Both the position numbers and the translations under genes were made by a program. The notes under the pieces are model-generated. The model worked only from the letters and a program-made list of their open reading frames with translations, was not told the DNA's origin and searched no databases. DNA of 5,347 bases from assembly GCA_945639745.1 (NCBI GenBank), contig CALZEK010000112.1, positions 1-5,347 of the forward strand, read 5' to 3'. Shown piece after piece: positions 1-5,347 of the stretch (position 1 is the stretch's first letter; the number at the start of each line of letters is the position of its first letter). This DNA comes from an uncultured Bacillaceae bacterium. GTDB taxonomy: Bacteria > Bacillota > Bacilli > Bacillales > Amphibacillaceae.

Positions 1-1475
1 TGTCTTACCATACCTAAGGCAGCATTATTTAAAATAAACACTTTCACCGGTAAATTCCATTGCTTTAATAGAATTAGTTCTTGTAAATTCATTTGAAAAC
101 CACCGTCACCTGAAATTGAGACTACAAGCTTATCTGGTTTTCCAAATTGAGCACCGATTGCTGATGGAAGCCCAAAGCCCATTGATCCAAGTCCACCTGA
201 AGTTACCCAGTGATTAGGTTTATCTAAAGTATAAAACTGTGCTGCCCACATTTGATGTTGACCTACATCTGTTGTAACAATTGCTTCACCATTACTATGT
301 TCGTGAATTTTTTTCATTAACCATTGTGGTGAAATAAAATCATCTGAATCGTTATACCATAAAGGATAATCTTCTTTATTTTTATTAATTGTTGCTTTCC
401 ATTCTGAATGGTCAGGCATTTCAACATCTGTTTTTAATAGTGCCTGTAAAGCTTTTTTTGCATCAGCTACAATAGGTAGTTCTGTCGGAACATTTTTCCC
501 TATTTCTGCTGGGTCAATATCTACGTGAGCTACTTTTGCTTGAGGTGCAAATTTTTCTAAATTACCTGTTAGACGATCATCAAATCTCGCTCCAATATTG
601 ATCAATAAATCACAATCATATAAGGCATTATTTGCTGCATAAGAACCGTGCATACCGCCCATTCCCAATGACAATGGATGTGACCCTGGGAAGTTACCAA
701 GTCCATGCAAAGTATTAACGACTGGTAATTCATACTTTTCTGCAAATTCTTTCAATTCTTCTGTTGCATCAGCAAATTGAACTCCTGCACCTGATAAAAT
801 GAGTGGTTTTTTTGATTCGCTTAATGCTTCTAATAATTTAACAATTTGTAATGGATTGGGTGACATTGTAGGTTGATATCCTGGTAAATCAAGCGTTGTA
901 TCATAATTCACATTTGAGATAGCTTCTGCTATATTTTTAGGAAAATCAATGACAACTGGGCCTGGTCTACCTGTTGTTGCAATGTGGAATGCCTCTCTGA
1001 TGATTCTTGGTAATTCACTTACATCATCAACTTGATAATTATACTTAGTAATCGGTGTCGTAATACCTAGTAAATCTGCTTCTTGGAAAGCGTCTGTTCC
1101 AATCACTTGTTTAGAAACTTGTCCTGTAAAAACAACTAGTGGAAGAGAGTCCATCATCGCATCCGTTATACCAGTAATTAAATTTGTTGCACCTGGTCCT
1201 GATGTAGCTAAAACAACACCTGGTTTGCCTGTCACTCTAGCATAACCTTCTGCTGCAAATATAGAGCCTTGTTCATGTCTTGATAAAATATGTTTAAAGT
1301 CTCCATTACTTCTATACAAAGCATCATATATAGGTAAGACTGCGCCACCTGGATAACCGAAAACAGTATCTACTTCTTCTTTTATAAGAAGATCTACTAA
1401 TAAATCAGCACCACTTATAACTTTCTCTTCTTCTTTTTCTGCAACAAGTGGCTTGTTTTTTACTTCAGTTTTCAT
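1..1475 (-). CDS. ilvB: Acetolactate (acetohydroxyacid) synthase large catalytic subunit, 3' end outside window
   Basis: ThDP-dependent enzyme that condenses two pyruvates to acetolactate, or pyruvate plus 2-ketobutyrate to acetohydroxybutyrate. This is the first common step of valine, leucine and isoleucine synthesis in the cytoplasm. I translated 491 uninterrupted codons from the ATG at 1475, which has an AAGGAGGA Shine-Dalgarno seven bases upstream. The N-terminal pyrimidine domain shows YPGGAVLP (about 41-48) and RHEQG with the ThDP-activating glutamate at 68, then GTDAFQE. The central domain has [10 protein letters not shown], typical of FAD-containing anabolic enzymes rather than catabolic AlsS. 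The C-terminal ThDP/Mg motif is GDG at 456-458 with NN at 483-484. The frame leaves the window at LGMVR, just before the expected QW; the family is usually 550-600 residues, so roughly 70-100 are missing. The short charged N-terminal extension (about 20 residues, KEEEK) is not conserved. A tRNA-Ile T-box precedes it. The regulatory subunit ilvN is expected next but not visible. Confidence 0.96.
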   Translation of the reverse strand, partial: MKTEVKNKPLVAEKEEEKVISGADLLVDLLIKEEVDTVFGYPGGAVLPIYDALYRSNGDFKHILSRHEQGSIFAAEGYARVTGKPGVVLATSGPGATNLITGITDAMMDSLPLVVFTGQVSKQVIGTDAFQEADLLGITTPITKYNYQVDDVSELPRIIREAFHIATTGRPGPVVIDFPKNIAEAISNVNYDTTLDLPGYQPTMSPNPLQIVKLLEALSESKKPLILSGAGVQFADATEELKEFAEKYELPVVNTLHGLGNFPGSHPLSLGMGGMHGSYAANNALYDCDLLINIGARFDDRLTGNLEKFAPQAKVAHVDIDPAEIGKNVPTELPIVADAKKALQALLKTDVEMPDHSEWKATINKNKEDYPLWYNDSDDFISPQWLMKKIHEHSNGEAIVTTDVGQHQMWAAQFYTLDKPNHWVTSGGLGSMGFGLPSAIGAQFGKPDKLVVSISGDGGFQMNLQELILLKQWNLPVKVFILNNAALGMVR

Positions 1476-1481
1476 TTATTT

Positions 1482-1489
1482 TCCTCCTT
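1482..1489 (-). promoter_or_regulatory. ilvB ribosome binding site
   Basis: AAGGAGGA on the minus strand, close to a perfect anti-16S match, ends seven bases before the ATG at 1475 and fixes the ilvB start. It lies downstream of the T-box terminator, so it is transcribed only on readthrough. Confidence 0.85.
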
Positions 1490-1531
1490 ATTTTAGTTTT
1501 AAAAGCCTTATTAAATTTATTTTTCTTACAT

Positions 1532-1591
1532 AAAAAACTCTTTCCTCCCAAAATACGTCATAAAGACAGTATTTTTGGGGAGAAAAGAGTT
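1532..1591 (-). terminator. T-box regulated intrinsic terminator upstream of ilvB
   Basis: On the minus strand a long hairpin starts with AACTCTTT at 1591-1584 and closes with AAAGAGTT at 1543-1536. Inside, TCTCCC pairs with GGGAGG (one GU) and the upper stem ATAC/GTAT flanks a short loop; there is a small internal mismatch around 1577-1572. The stem is over 20 bp and is followed by a run of six T. It lies 57 bases before the ilvB start and is mutually exclusive with the antiterminator. Confidence 0.93.
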
Positions 1592-1597
1592 GCTTTT

Positions 1598-1611
1598 CAC
1601 GGTACCACCCA
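1598..1611 (-). promoter_or_regulatory. T-box conserved sequence / antiterminator 5' strand
   Basis: TGGGTGGTACCGTG differs only slightly from the consensus AGGGTGGNACCGCG. The TGGG at 1611-1608 can pair with CCCA at 1579-1576 to form the antiterminator. That second strand also lies inside the terminator stem, which gives the mutually exclusive switch. The tRNA-binding bulge is TGGT at 1607-1604. Confidence 0.93.
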
Positions 1612-1753
1612 GGCATGTTTATAATCTTTTTACAAAGATCATCTCACTAGGCTTATCATTAAGCCTATTTTGGTAACAGGTATTTTTGTGTAAAACACCT
1701 GGTCACATCTAGTTAGATTTAAATAAAATCTGTTCAAAGCGACACTCAAGGAT

Positions 1754-1756
1754 GAT
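1754..1756 (-). promoter_or_regulatory. Predicted T-box specifier codon ATC (isoleucine)
   Basis: The triplet sits in the 3' side of the Stem I internal loop and is followed by the usual purine (A) and then TCCTTGAG, matching the spacing seen in the well-studied glyQS leader. ATC would pair with the GAU anticodon of tRNA-Ile. The assignment rests on manual alignment, without covariance modelling. Confidence 0.8.
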
Positions 1757-1861
1757 GTCAGAATAAATTGTAATTCTAGGCTTCCAGCAACCCTAGATCT
1801 CTGTAATTACGTTTATTTATTCCTTTTTTCCTGTCATCGAGTTATTTTTAATATTCTAATT

Positions 1862-1902
1862 ATTATATTTATTATACTGTTTATTTTTATATAGTACAGT
1901 AA
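1862..1902 (-). promoter_or_regulatory. Probable ilvB promoter
   Basis: A perfect TATAAT at 1876-1871 lies about 29 bases before the base of T-box Stem I, so a start near 1864 would give the complete leader. A second TATAAT occurs at 1867-1862. The -35 region is weak: around 1900-1894 I see only ACTGTAC, with no good TTGACA match at 16-18 base spacing, so the promoter may need an activator. An inverted repeat, TACTGT (1901-1896) and ACAGTA (1880-1875), overlaps the promoter. The -10 call is reasonable; the -35 is uncertain. Confidence 0.6.
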
Positions 1903-1929
1903 AATGACTAAACTTTCACAAAACGTTAA

Positions 1930-1944
1930 TATATTCTGATAATT
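1930..1944. promoter_or_regulatory. Candidate CodY binding site
   Basis: On the minus strand AATTATCAGAATATA matches the CodY consensus AATTTTCWGAAAATT at 12 of 15 positions, with the central TCAGAA intact. It lies about 54 bases upstream of the predicted -10 of ilvB. CodY senses branched-chain amino acids (and GTP in bacilli) and is a known regulator of ilv genes in Bacillus, Listeria and Lactococcus. The surroundings are very AT-rich, so chance matches are likelier than usual. The position just upstream of an ilv promoter raises the odds. Confidence 0.5.
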
Positions 1945-2013
1945 ATGATTATTGTTGTAGAATTTATTATAACATCTTATTTTAAAATTAAAAGTAATAA
2001 CCTATATTTTTAT

Positions 2014-2050
2014 TAAAAAAAGACTAAAGCTAATATTAGCTTTAGTCTTT
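2014..2050 (-). terminator. Intrinsic terminator after upp
   Basis: A perfect 32-base palindrome (2050-2019) has 16-base arms reading AAAGACTAAAGCTAAT on one side. On the minus strand it is followed by further T residues down to 2014, and it begins four bases after the upp stop codon. It ends the glyA-upp transcription unit and insulates the ilvB regulatory region. On the plus strand the run is interrupted (TTTGTTCTTATTTTG), so plus-strand termination would be weaker. Confidence 0.93.
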
Positions 2051-2054
2051 GTTC

Positions 2055-2684
2055 TTATTTTGTTCCAAATAAACGATCGCCTGCGTCTCCCAGTCCTGGA
2101 ATAATATAACCTTTTTCATCTAATTTCTCATCCAAATCCCCTAAGTAAACATCGACATCTGGATGGTTTTCTTGAATTAATTTTATACCTTCTGGAGCTG
2201 CGATTAAACACATTAATTTAATTGATTTTGCACCACGCTTTTTCAATGAATCAATTGCATCATTTGCCGATCCACCTGTTGCAAGCATTGGGTCTAAAAC
2301 AATTAAATCTCGTTCTTCAATATCTGTTGGTAGTTTTACATAATATTCAACAGGAAGCAATGTTTTTGGATCTCTATACAATCCAATATGCCCCACTTTA
2401 GCAGATGGTAATAGTTCTAACATTCCATCCACCATACCTAGTCCTGCTCGTAAAATAGGAATTAAACCGATTTTTTTCCCAGCAATGACATTTGATTCTG
2501 CTGTTGTAACGGGCGTGTTAATTGTCTTTTTTTCTAATGGTAAGTCTCGTGTAATTTCAAATGCCATTAACATCGAAACTTCATCTACTAATTCACGGAA
2601 CATTTTTGTACCTGTCTCAACATCACGTATATGTGTGATTTTATGCTGAATAAGTGGATGATCTAATATAAATACATTACTCAT
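2055..2684 (-). CDS. upp: Uracil phosphoribosyltransferase
   Basis: Cytoplasmic salvage enzyme that converts uracil and PRPP to UMP and pyrophosphate. The 209-residue protein has the normal family length. It begins with the typical [13 protein letters not shown] (8-20). [13 protein letters not shown] lies at 75-87. The PRPP-binding loop is DPMLATGGS at 131-139. The C-terminal uracil-binding segment [13 protein letters not shown] lies at 192-204 and the protein ends in LFGTK. The ATG at 2684 is preceded by AAAGGATG. The gene starts 27 bases after glyA stops, with no terminator between, so the two are probably cotranscribed. glyA-upp is a conserved pair in Bacilli. No pyrimidine-responsive attenuator is visible in the short gap. 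Confidence 0.98.
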   Translation of the reverse strand: MSNVFILDHPLIQHKITHIRDVETGTKMFRELVDEVSMLMAFEITRDLPLEKKTINTPVTTAESNVIAGKKIGLIPILRAGLGMVDGMLELLPSAKVGHIGLYRDPKTLLPVEYYVKLPTDIEERDLIVLDPMLATGGSANDAIDSLKKRGAKSIKLMCLIAAPEGIKLIQENHPDVDVYLGDLDEKLDEKGYIIPGLGDAGDRLFGTK

Positions 2685-2711
2685 TTATAATGCATCCTTT
2701 CTATTTGTTAA

Positions 2712-3956
2712 TTATGCGTATAAAGGGTGTTCACTTGTTAGTTTTGCTACACGCTCTGTCGCTTCTTTTTGTTTTTCAGGATTATCTAAGTTTTTTAATG
2801 TAAGTGCAATTATTTCTGCTGTTTCTTTCATATCAGCTTCTTTAAAGCCTCGTGTTGTTACAGCAGCTGTTCCTACACGTACACCACTTGTAATAAATGG
2901 TCCTTCTGCATCATAAGGGATTGTATTTTTATTAGTAGTAATACCAACTTTATCCAATGCCTCTTCTGCTACTTTACCTGTTAACCCTAATTTCGATACA
3001 TCTAATAAAACAAGGTGATTATCTGTACCACCTGATACGATACGAACTCCTTCTTTTGTTAGTGCATCACTTAAAGCTTTAGCATTTTTAATAATTTGTG
3101 TTGTATATACTTTAAAGTCAGGGGATAATGCTTCTTTAAATGAGACGGCTTTTGCAGCAATAACATGCATTAATGGGCCACCTTGTACGCCTGGAAATAC
3201 TGATTTATCAATTTTCTTACCATATTCTTCTTTACATAAAATCATTCCACCACGTGGACCACGTAATGTTTTATGTGTTGTTGTTGTAACAAAATCTGAA
3301 TAAGGTACTGGATTTGGATGATCTCCTGTTGCGACAAGACCAGCAATATGAGCCATATCAACGAATAAATAAGCACCAACAGCATCTGCAATTTCACGGA
3401 ATTTAGCAAAATCAATTGTACGTGAATAAGCACTTGCGCCTGCAACAATCATTTTTGGTTTTTCTTTTTTAGCAAGCTCCATCACTACATCATAATCTAT
3501 CATTTCTGTTTCTTTATCTACACCATATTCTACAAAGTTATATAGCTTTCCACTAAAGTTAACAGGACTTCCATGTGTTAAATGTCCACCATGGCTCAAG
3601 TTCATGCCTAATATTGTATCACCTGGCTCAAGAACTGAAAAATAGACTGCCATATTTGCTTGCGCACCAGAATGCGGCTGAACATTTACATACTCAGCTC
3701 CAAAAATTTCTTTTGCACGATCACGAGCTAAGTCTTCTACAACATCAACATGCTCACAACCACCGTAGTAACGTTTACCCGGATAGCCTTCAGCATATTT
3801 ATTTGTTAAAACTGAACCAGCCGCTTCCATCACTGCTTCTGTTACAAAGTTTTCTGATGCAATTAATTCAATATTGTCTTGTTGTCTATTGGTCTCATCT
3901 TCTATCGCCTTGTACAATTCTTCGTCTGCTTGTTTTAAGTGTGATAAATCTGCCAT
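2712..3956 (-). CDS. glyA: Serine hydroxymethyltransferase
   Basis: PLP enzyme that interconverts serine plus tetrahydrofolate with glycine plus 5,10-methylene-tetrahydrofolate, the main one-carbon source for purine, thymidylate and methionine synthesis. The 414 residues match the family length. The N-terminal signature [15 protein letters not shown] (28-42) is followed by [13 protein letters not shown] (54-66) with the catalytic Glu at 56. HLTHG lies at 125-129. The PLP-contacting Asp and His are in VDMAHIAG (D200, H203). The Schiff-base Lys229 is in [14 protein letters not shown]. The substrate-carboxylate arginine is R360 in SGVRVGTAA. All key residues are present. The ATG at 3956 has AGGGGG about 12-13 bases upstream, a little far but strong. 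It lies 92 bases downstream of ywlG and 27 bases before upp. Confidence 0.98.
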   Translation of the reverse strand: MADLSHLKQADEELYKAIEDETNRQQDNIELIASENFVTEAVMEAAGSVLTNKYAEGYPGKRYYGGCEHVDVVEDLARDRAKEIFGAEYVNVQPHSGAQANMAVYFSVLEPGDTILGMNLSHGGHLTHGSPVNFSGKLYNFVEYGVDKETEMIDYDVVMELAKKEKPKMIVAGASAYSRTIDFAKFREIADAVGAYLFVDMAHIAGLVATGDHPNPVPYSDFVTTTTHKTLRGPRGGMILCKEEYGKKIDKSVFPGVQGGPLMHVIAAKAVSFKEALSPDFKVYTTQIIKNAKALSDALTKEGVRIVSGGTDNHLVLLDVSKLGLTGKVAEEALDKVGITTNKNTIPYDAEGPFITSGVRVGTAAVTTRGFKEADMKETAEIIALTLKNLDNPEKQKEATERVAKLTSEHPLYA

Positions 3957-3988
3957 TTAGTTTCATTTCCCCCTATTTTAATTTCATT

Positions 3989-3994
3989 ATTATA
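3989..3994 (-). promoter_or_regulatory. Possible internal promoter -10 for glyA-upp
   Basis: A perfect TATAAT lies in the 92-base gap between ywlG and glyA, 32 bases before the glyA start and upstream of its AGGGGG ribosome site. No convincing -35 sits 16-18 bases upstream; TTGAAG occurs at 21 bases spacing. No terminator with a T run is visible in the gap, so readthrough from ywlG is also likely. AT-rich sequence makes a chance match plausible. Confidence 0.35.
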
Positions 3995-4048
3995 TCTCTT
4001 CTATCATAACAAAAACTTCAATAATTACCATAAATAACTGATTTTTAT

Positions 4049-4606
4049 TTACGATTTAAAAGTATAACTTGCTCTTTCTCCACCAATTCGTTTTAGCCTT
4101 GTGCGAGCAACTGTTGCTTTTGCATACCCTATGTCTTTTTGTTTAAATCTAAGAGGAACTGCAACATGTTTTAAATGCATACCAATTAATGTTGTTCCAA
4201 TATCTATTCCTGCATCTGCTTGAATATGTTCAACCATAACGGGATTGTCCATTTGCTTATATGCATATGCAGGCATTGCTCCACCTGCTTCTCTTGTTGG
4301 AATAACAAGAACTTCTCTTAAATTTTCTTGTTGGCGTGTTTTCTCTTCAATCAAAAGCGCTCTATTTATATGTTCACAACATTGAAAGGCAAGTTGTACA
4401 CCTGTTTCTGATTTCAAACGAAGTAATGCGTGATAAATATCAGCAGCAATTTGTTCACTACCTGAAGTACCTATATGTTCGCCTGCCACTTCACTTGTAG
4501 AACAACCAATAACAAAGATATCTCCTGCTTTTAAATAACCTGAATCAATCCATTCATCTACAATCAATTCCATATCATTTTGGACTTGTGGTTTTTGTTC
4601 AGTCAT
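4049..4606 (-). CDS. ywlG: YwlG/TIGR01440 family protein (DUF436, UPF0340), function unknown
   Basis: A conserved 185-residue soluble protein of the family named after B. subtilis YwlG; no reaction is firmly assigned. There is no signal peptide or membrane segment. Conserved-looking blocks are GCSTSEVAGEHIGTSGS (34-50), FQCCEHINRALL (74-85), DAGIDIGTTLIGMHLKH (131-147), VPLR (150-153) and RIGGERASY (173-181). Cysteines 35, 76 and 77, with histidines in the same blocks (44, 79), are candidates for a thiol or metal site; this is inference. The ATG at 4606 is preceded by AGAGGTGA and lies 16 bases after the rpiB stop, so the genes are surely cotranscribed. The same neighbours (ywlE, rpiB, glyA, upp) occur in B. 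subtilis, which suggests a link to sugar-phosphate or one-carbon metabolism without proving one. Confidence 0.93.
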   Translation of the reverse strand: MTEQKPQVQNDMELIVDEWIDSGYLKAGDIFVIGCSTSEVAGEHIGTSGSEQIAADIYHALLRLKSETGVQLAFQCCEHINRALLIEEKTRQQENLREVLVIPTREAGGAMPAYAYKQMDNPVMVEHIQADAGIDIGTTLIGMHLKHVAVPLRFKQKDIGYAKATVARTRLKRIGGERASYTFKS

Positions 4607-4622
4607 TACTTATCACCTCTCT

Positions 4623-5060
4623 TTATTCTTCTGCTTGCATCATTTTATCAATTCGACGTTGGTGACGACCGCCTTCATATTCTGTTGTTAACCACGTTTT
4701 TACTATTTCATGAGCTAATCCTGGTCCTATAACACGCTCTCCCATTGCTAATATATTAGAATCATTATGTTGTCTTGTTGCTTTAGCTGTGAAGACATCA
4801 TGTGTTAATGCACAACGGATGCCTTTGACTTTATTAGCCGAAATAGACATTCCGATACCTGTTCCACAAATAAATATTCCTCGGTCGAACTCTCCACTAG
4901 CTACGCGTTTTGCTGCTGGTAACGCATAATCTGGATAATCAACAGATGATTTACAATCTGCACCCGTATCTTCATAGTCAAAACCTAGTTCATCTAATAC
5001 TGCTTTAACTTCATTTCTTAATGTCATTCCTGCATGGTCACCAGTTATAATTACTTTCAT
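4623..5060 (-). CDS. rpiB: Ribose-5-phosphate isomerase B
   Basis: Interconverts ribose-5-phosphate and ribulose-5-phosphate in the non-oxidative pentose phosphate pathway, supplying ribose-5-phosphate for PRPP. The 145-residue length fits the RpiB/LacA/LacB family. Visible features are the N-terminal GDHAG (7-11), the active-site loop ICGTGIGMS (64-72) with catalytic Cys65 and Thr67, TRQHNDSN (95-102) with His98, and GGRHQRR (130-136) for phosphate binding. These positions agree with the E. coli RpiB residues Cys66, Thr68 and His99, each offset by one. The context (ywlE, ywlG, glyA, upp; no tagatose pathway genes) favours RpiB over the LacA/LacB subunits of galactose-6-phosphate isomerase. 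The ATG at 5060 overlaps the preceding stop by one base and has a strong AAGGAGGA five bases upstream. Confidence 0.94.
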   Translation of the reverse strand: MKVIITGDHAGMTLRNEVKAVLDELGFDYEDTGADCKSSVDYPDYALPAAKRVASGEFDRGIFICGTGIGMSISANKVKGIRCALTHDVFTAKATRQHNDSNILAMGERVIGPGLAHEIVKTWLTTEYEGGRHQRRIDKMMQAEE

Positions 5061-5347
5061 TATGATCCTCCTTTTTTTATAAGTTGATTTATTTCAAATG
5101 TTATTTCATCATATGTTGCTAAGTAGATTGCTTTACTTTGTCCAAAAGGATCTTGAATATTTTCGCAATCAAATAAGTTTTGTGCTTTTTTCAACTCTAA
5201 CAATTCCGCTTCCACAAATTTTGTTATTGCTATTTCTCGATCTAAATTTGTCTTGAAATTCTCTTTTGGCTCTTGGAATAATTGTTTTTTAGCTGCTAAT
5301 TTATCAAATGCTTGATGATATATTGTTATTGCTCGTGCTTCTTGCTT
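5060..5347 (-). CDS. Low-molecular-weight protein phosphatase (YwlE-like), C-terminal part; 5' end outside window
   Basis: An open frame of 95 codons enters from the right edge and stops with TAA at 5062-5060. The diagnostic block is NIQDPFGQSKAIYLATYDEI (visible residues 63-82), matching the C-terminal DPFGxS...Y segment of low-molecular-weight tyrosine/arginine phosphatases, where the Asp is the general acid. The catalytic CxGNxCRS loop would lie in the missing N-terminal half, so activity cannot be judged. The 60 or so residues before DPFG are charged and probably helical (REIAITKFVEAELLELKK). They do not resemble the short linker of B. subtilis YwlE, which suggests an insertion like those I recall in some Lactobacillales homologues. 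Position directly before rpiB and ywlG is the classical ywlE position and supports the call. In B. subtilis YwlE removes phosphate from arginine; whether this protein does so is unknown. Confidence 0.72.
   Translation of the reverse strand, partial: KQEARAITIYHQAFDKLAAKKQLFQEPKENFKTNLDREIAITKFVEAELLELKKAQNLFDCENIQDPFGQSKAIYLATYDEITFEINQLIKKGGS
5066..5073 (-). promoter_or_regulatory. rpiB ribosome binding site inside the upstream gene
   Basis: AAGGAGGA lies five bases before the rpiB ATG and encodes the final KGG residues of the upstream phosphatase gene. Together with the TAATG stop/start overlap it indicates translational coupling and fixes the rpiB start. Confidence 0.85.

Larger units (their letters stand above)
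1532..1842 (-). ncRNA. T-box riboswitch leader of ilvB, predicted isoleucine-specific
   Basis: A cis-acting leader RNA that binds uncharged tRNA and switches between terminator and antiterminator. Stem I spans about 1842-1744: the base pairs ACTC with GAGT, the middle helix pairs GAATAAAT with ATTTATTC, the upper helix pairs GTAATT with AATTAC, an AGAGA bulge follows, and the apical stem pairs TCTAGG with CCTAGA. On the 3' side of the specifier loop the sequence GACATCATCCTTGAG aligns by eye with the corresponding part of the B. subtilis glyQS leader, placing the specifier codon ATC (Ile) at 1756-1754. Intermediate hairpins lie at 1731-1715, 1706-1673, 1667-1648 and 1640-1624. The conserved T-box TGGGTGGTACCGTG lies at 1611-1598. 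Its bulge TGGT would pair with a tRNA acceptor end of ACCA, which fits the A discriminator of tRNA-Ile. Known for the class: uncharged tRNA stabilises the antiterminator and permits ilvB transcription. Isoleucine specificity is inferred from codon position and bulge base. Confidence 0.95.

Noticed and set aside
1..1475. Catabolic acetolactate synthase (AlsS) instead of IlvB
   Set aside because: The [10 protein letters not shown] segment, the DAFQE motif and the tRNA-Ile T-box leader fit the anabolic FAD-containing enzyme.
1907..1920. CcpA cre-like sequence TGAAAGTTTAGTCA upstream of ilvB
   Set aside because: Lacks the central CG and matches only about 10 of 14 consensus positions, which is expected by chance in this AT-rich stretch.
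1891..1921. Alternative ilvB promoter TTGTGA ... TACTAT
   Set aside because: Spacing is 19 bases and the -10 match is poorer than the perfect TATAAT just downstream.
3242..3448. Minus-strand open frame of 68 codons within glyA
   Set aside because: Out-of-frame shadow of glyA, with repetitive Leu/Gln/Ile composition and no protein signature.
3575..4009. Plus-strand open frame of 144 codons
   Set aside because: Lies opposite glyA, which has a full set of catalytic motifs. The translation is low complexity (Leu, His, Gln, Ser rich), as expected of an antisense shadow.
4031..4051. Possible terminator hairpin after ywlG (TAAATAA / TTATTTA)
   Set aside because: The stem is seven A-T pairs only, overlaps the ywlG stop and has no following T run, so it is too weak to call.

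Overview
The window is AT-rich low-GC Gram-positive DNA. All six protein genes lie on the minus strand, so transcription runs from high to low coordinates. Strong Shine-Dalgarno sequences, a T-box leader, a candidate CodY box and the gene order phosphatase-rpiB-ywlG-glyA-upp point to the Bacilli. The Upp and YwlG sequences look most like Lactobacillales (Enterococcaceae or Carnobacteriaceae, for example Vagococcus or a relative). That placement is inferred from remembered sequences, not from a search.

In the direction of transcription, the right part (5347 down to 2055) is a compact housekeeping cluster. It holds the C-terminal part of a low-molecular-weight protein phosphatase (YwlE type), ribose-5-phosphate isomerase B, the uncharacterised YwlG family protein, serine hydroxymethyltransferase and uracil phosphoribosyltransferase. 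The first two genes overlap by one base and the next gap is 16 bases. A 92-base gap before glyA may carry an extra promoter. A strong perfect-palindrome terminator follows upp. The enzymes converge on phosphoribosyl and one-carbon/nucleotide supply: RpiB makes ribose-5-phosphate, the precursor of PRPP; GlyA makes glycine and methylene-tetrahydrofolate; Upp uses PRPP to salvage uracil.

The 579-base stretch between upp and ilvB is entirely regulatory. It contains the upp terminator, a candidate CodY site, a promoter with a perfect TATAAT, and a full T-box riboswitch of about 310 bases. The T-box has Stem I with an ATC (isoleucine) specifier, intermediate stems, the conserved T-box sequence and a long intrinsic terminator. 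It controls ilvB.

The left part (1475 down to 1) is ilvB, the catalytic subunit of biosynthetic acetohydroxyacid synthase. It runs out of the window after 491 codons. The rest of a branched-chain amino acid operon is expected beyond the left edge but cannot be seen.

The window is mostly conserved biology, and no undescribed system was found. The points most worth a second look are the layered control of ilvB (CodY plus tRNA-Ile T-box), the divergent charged segment in the phosphatase, and the conserved but functionally unassigned YwlG.
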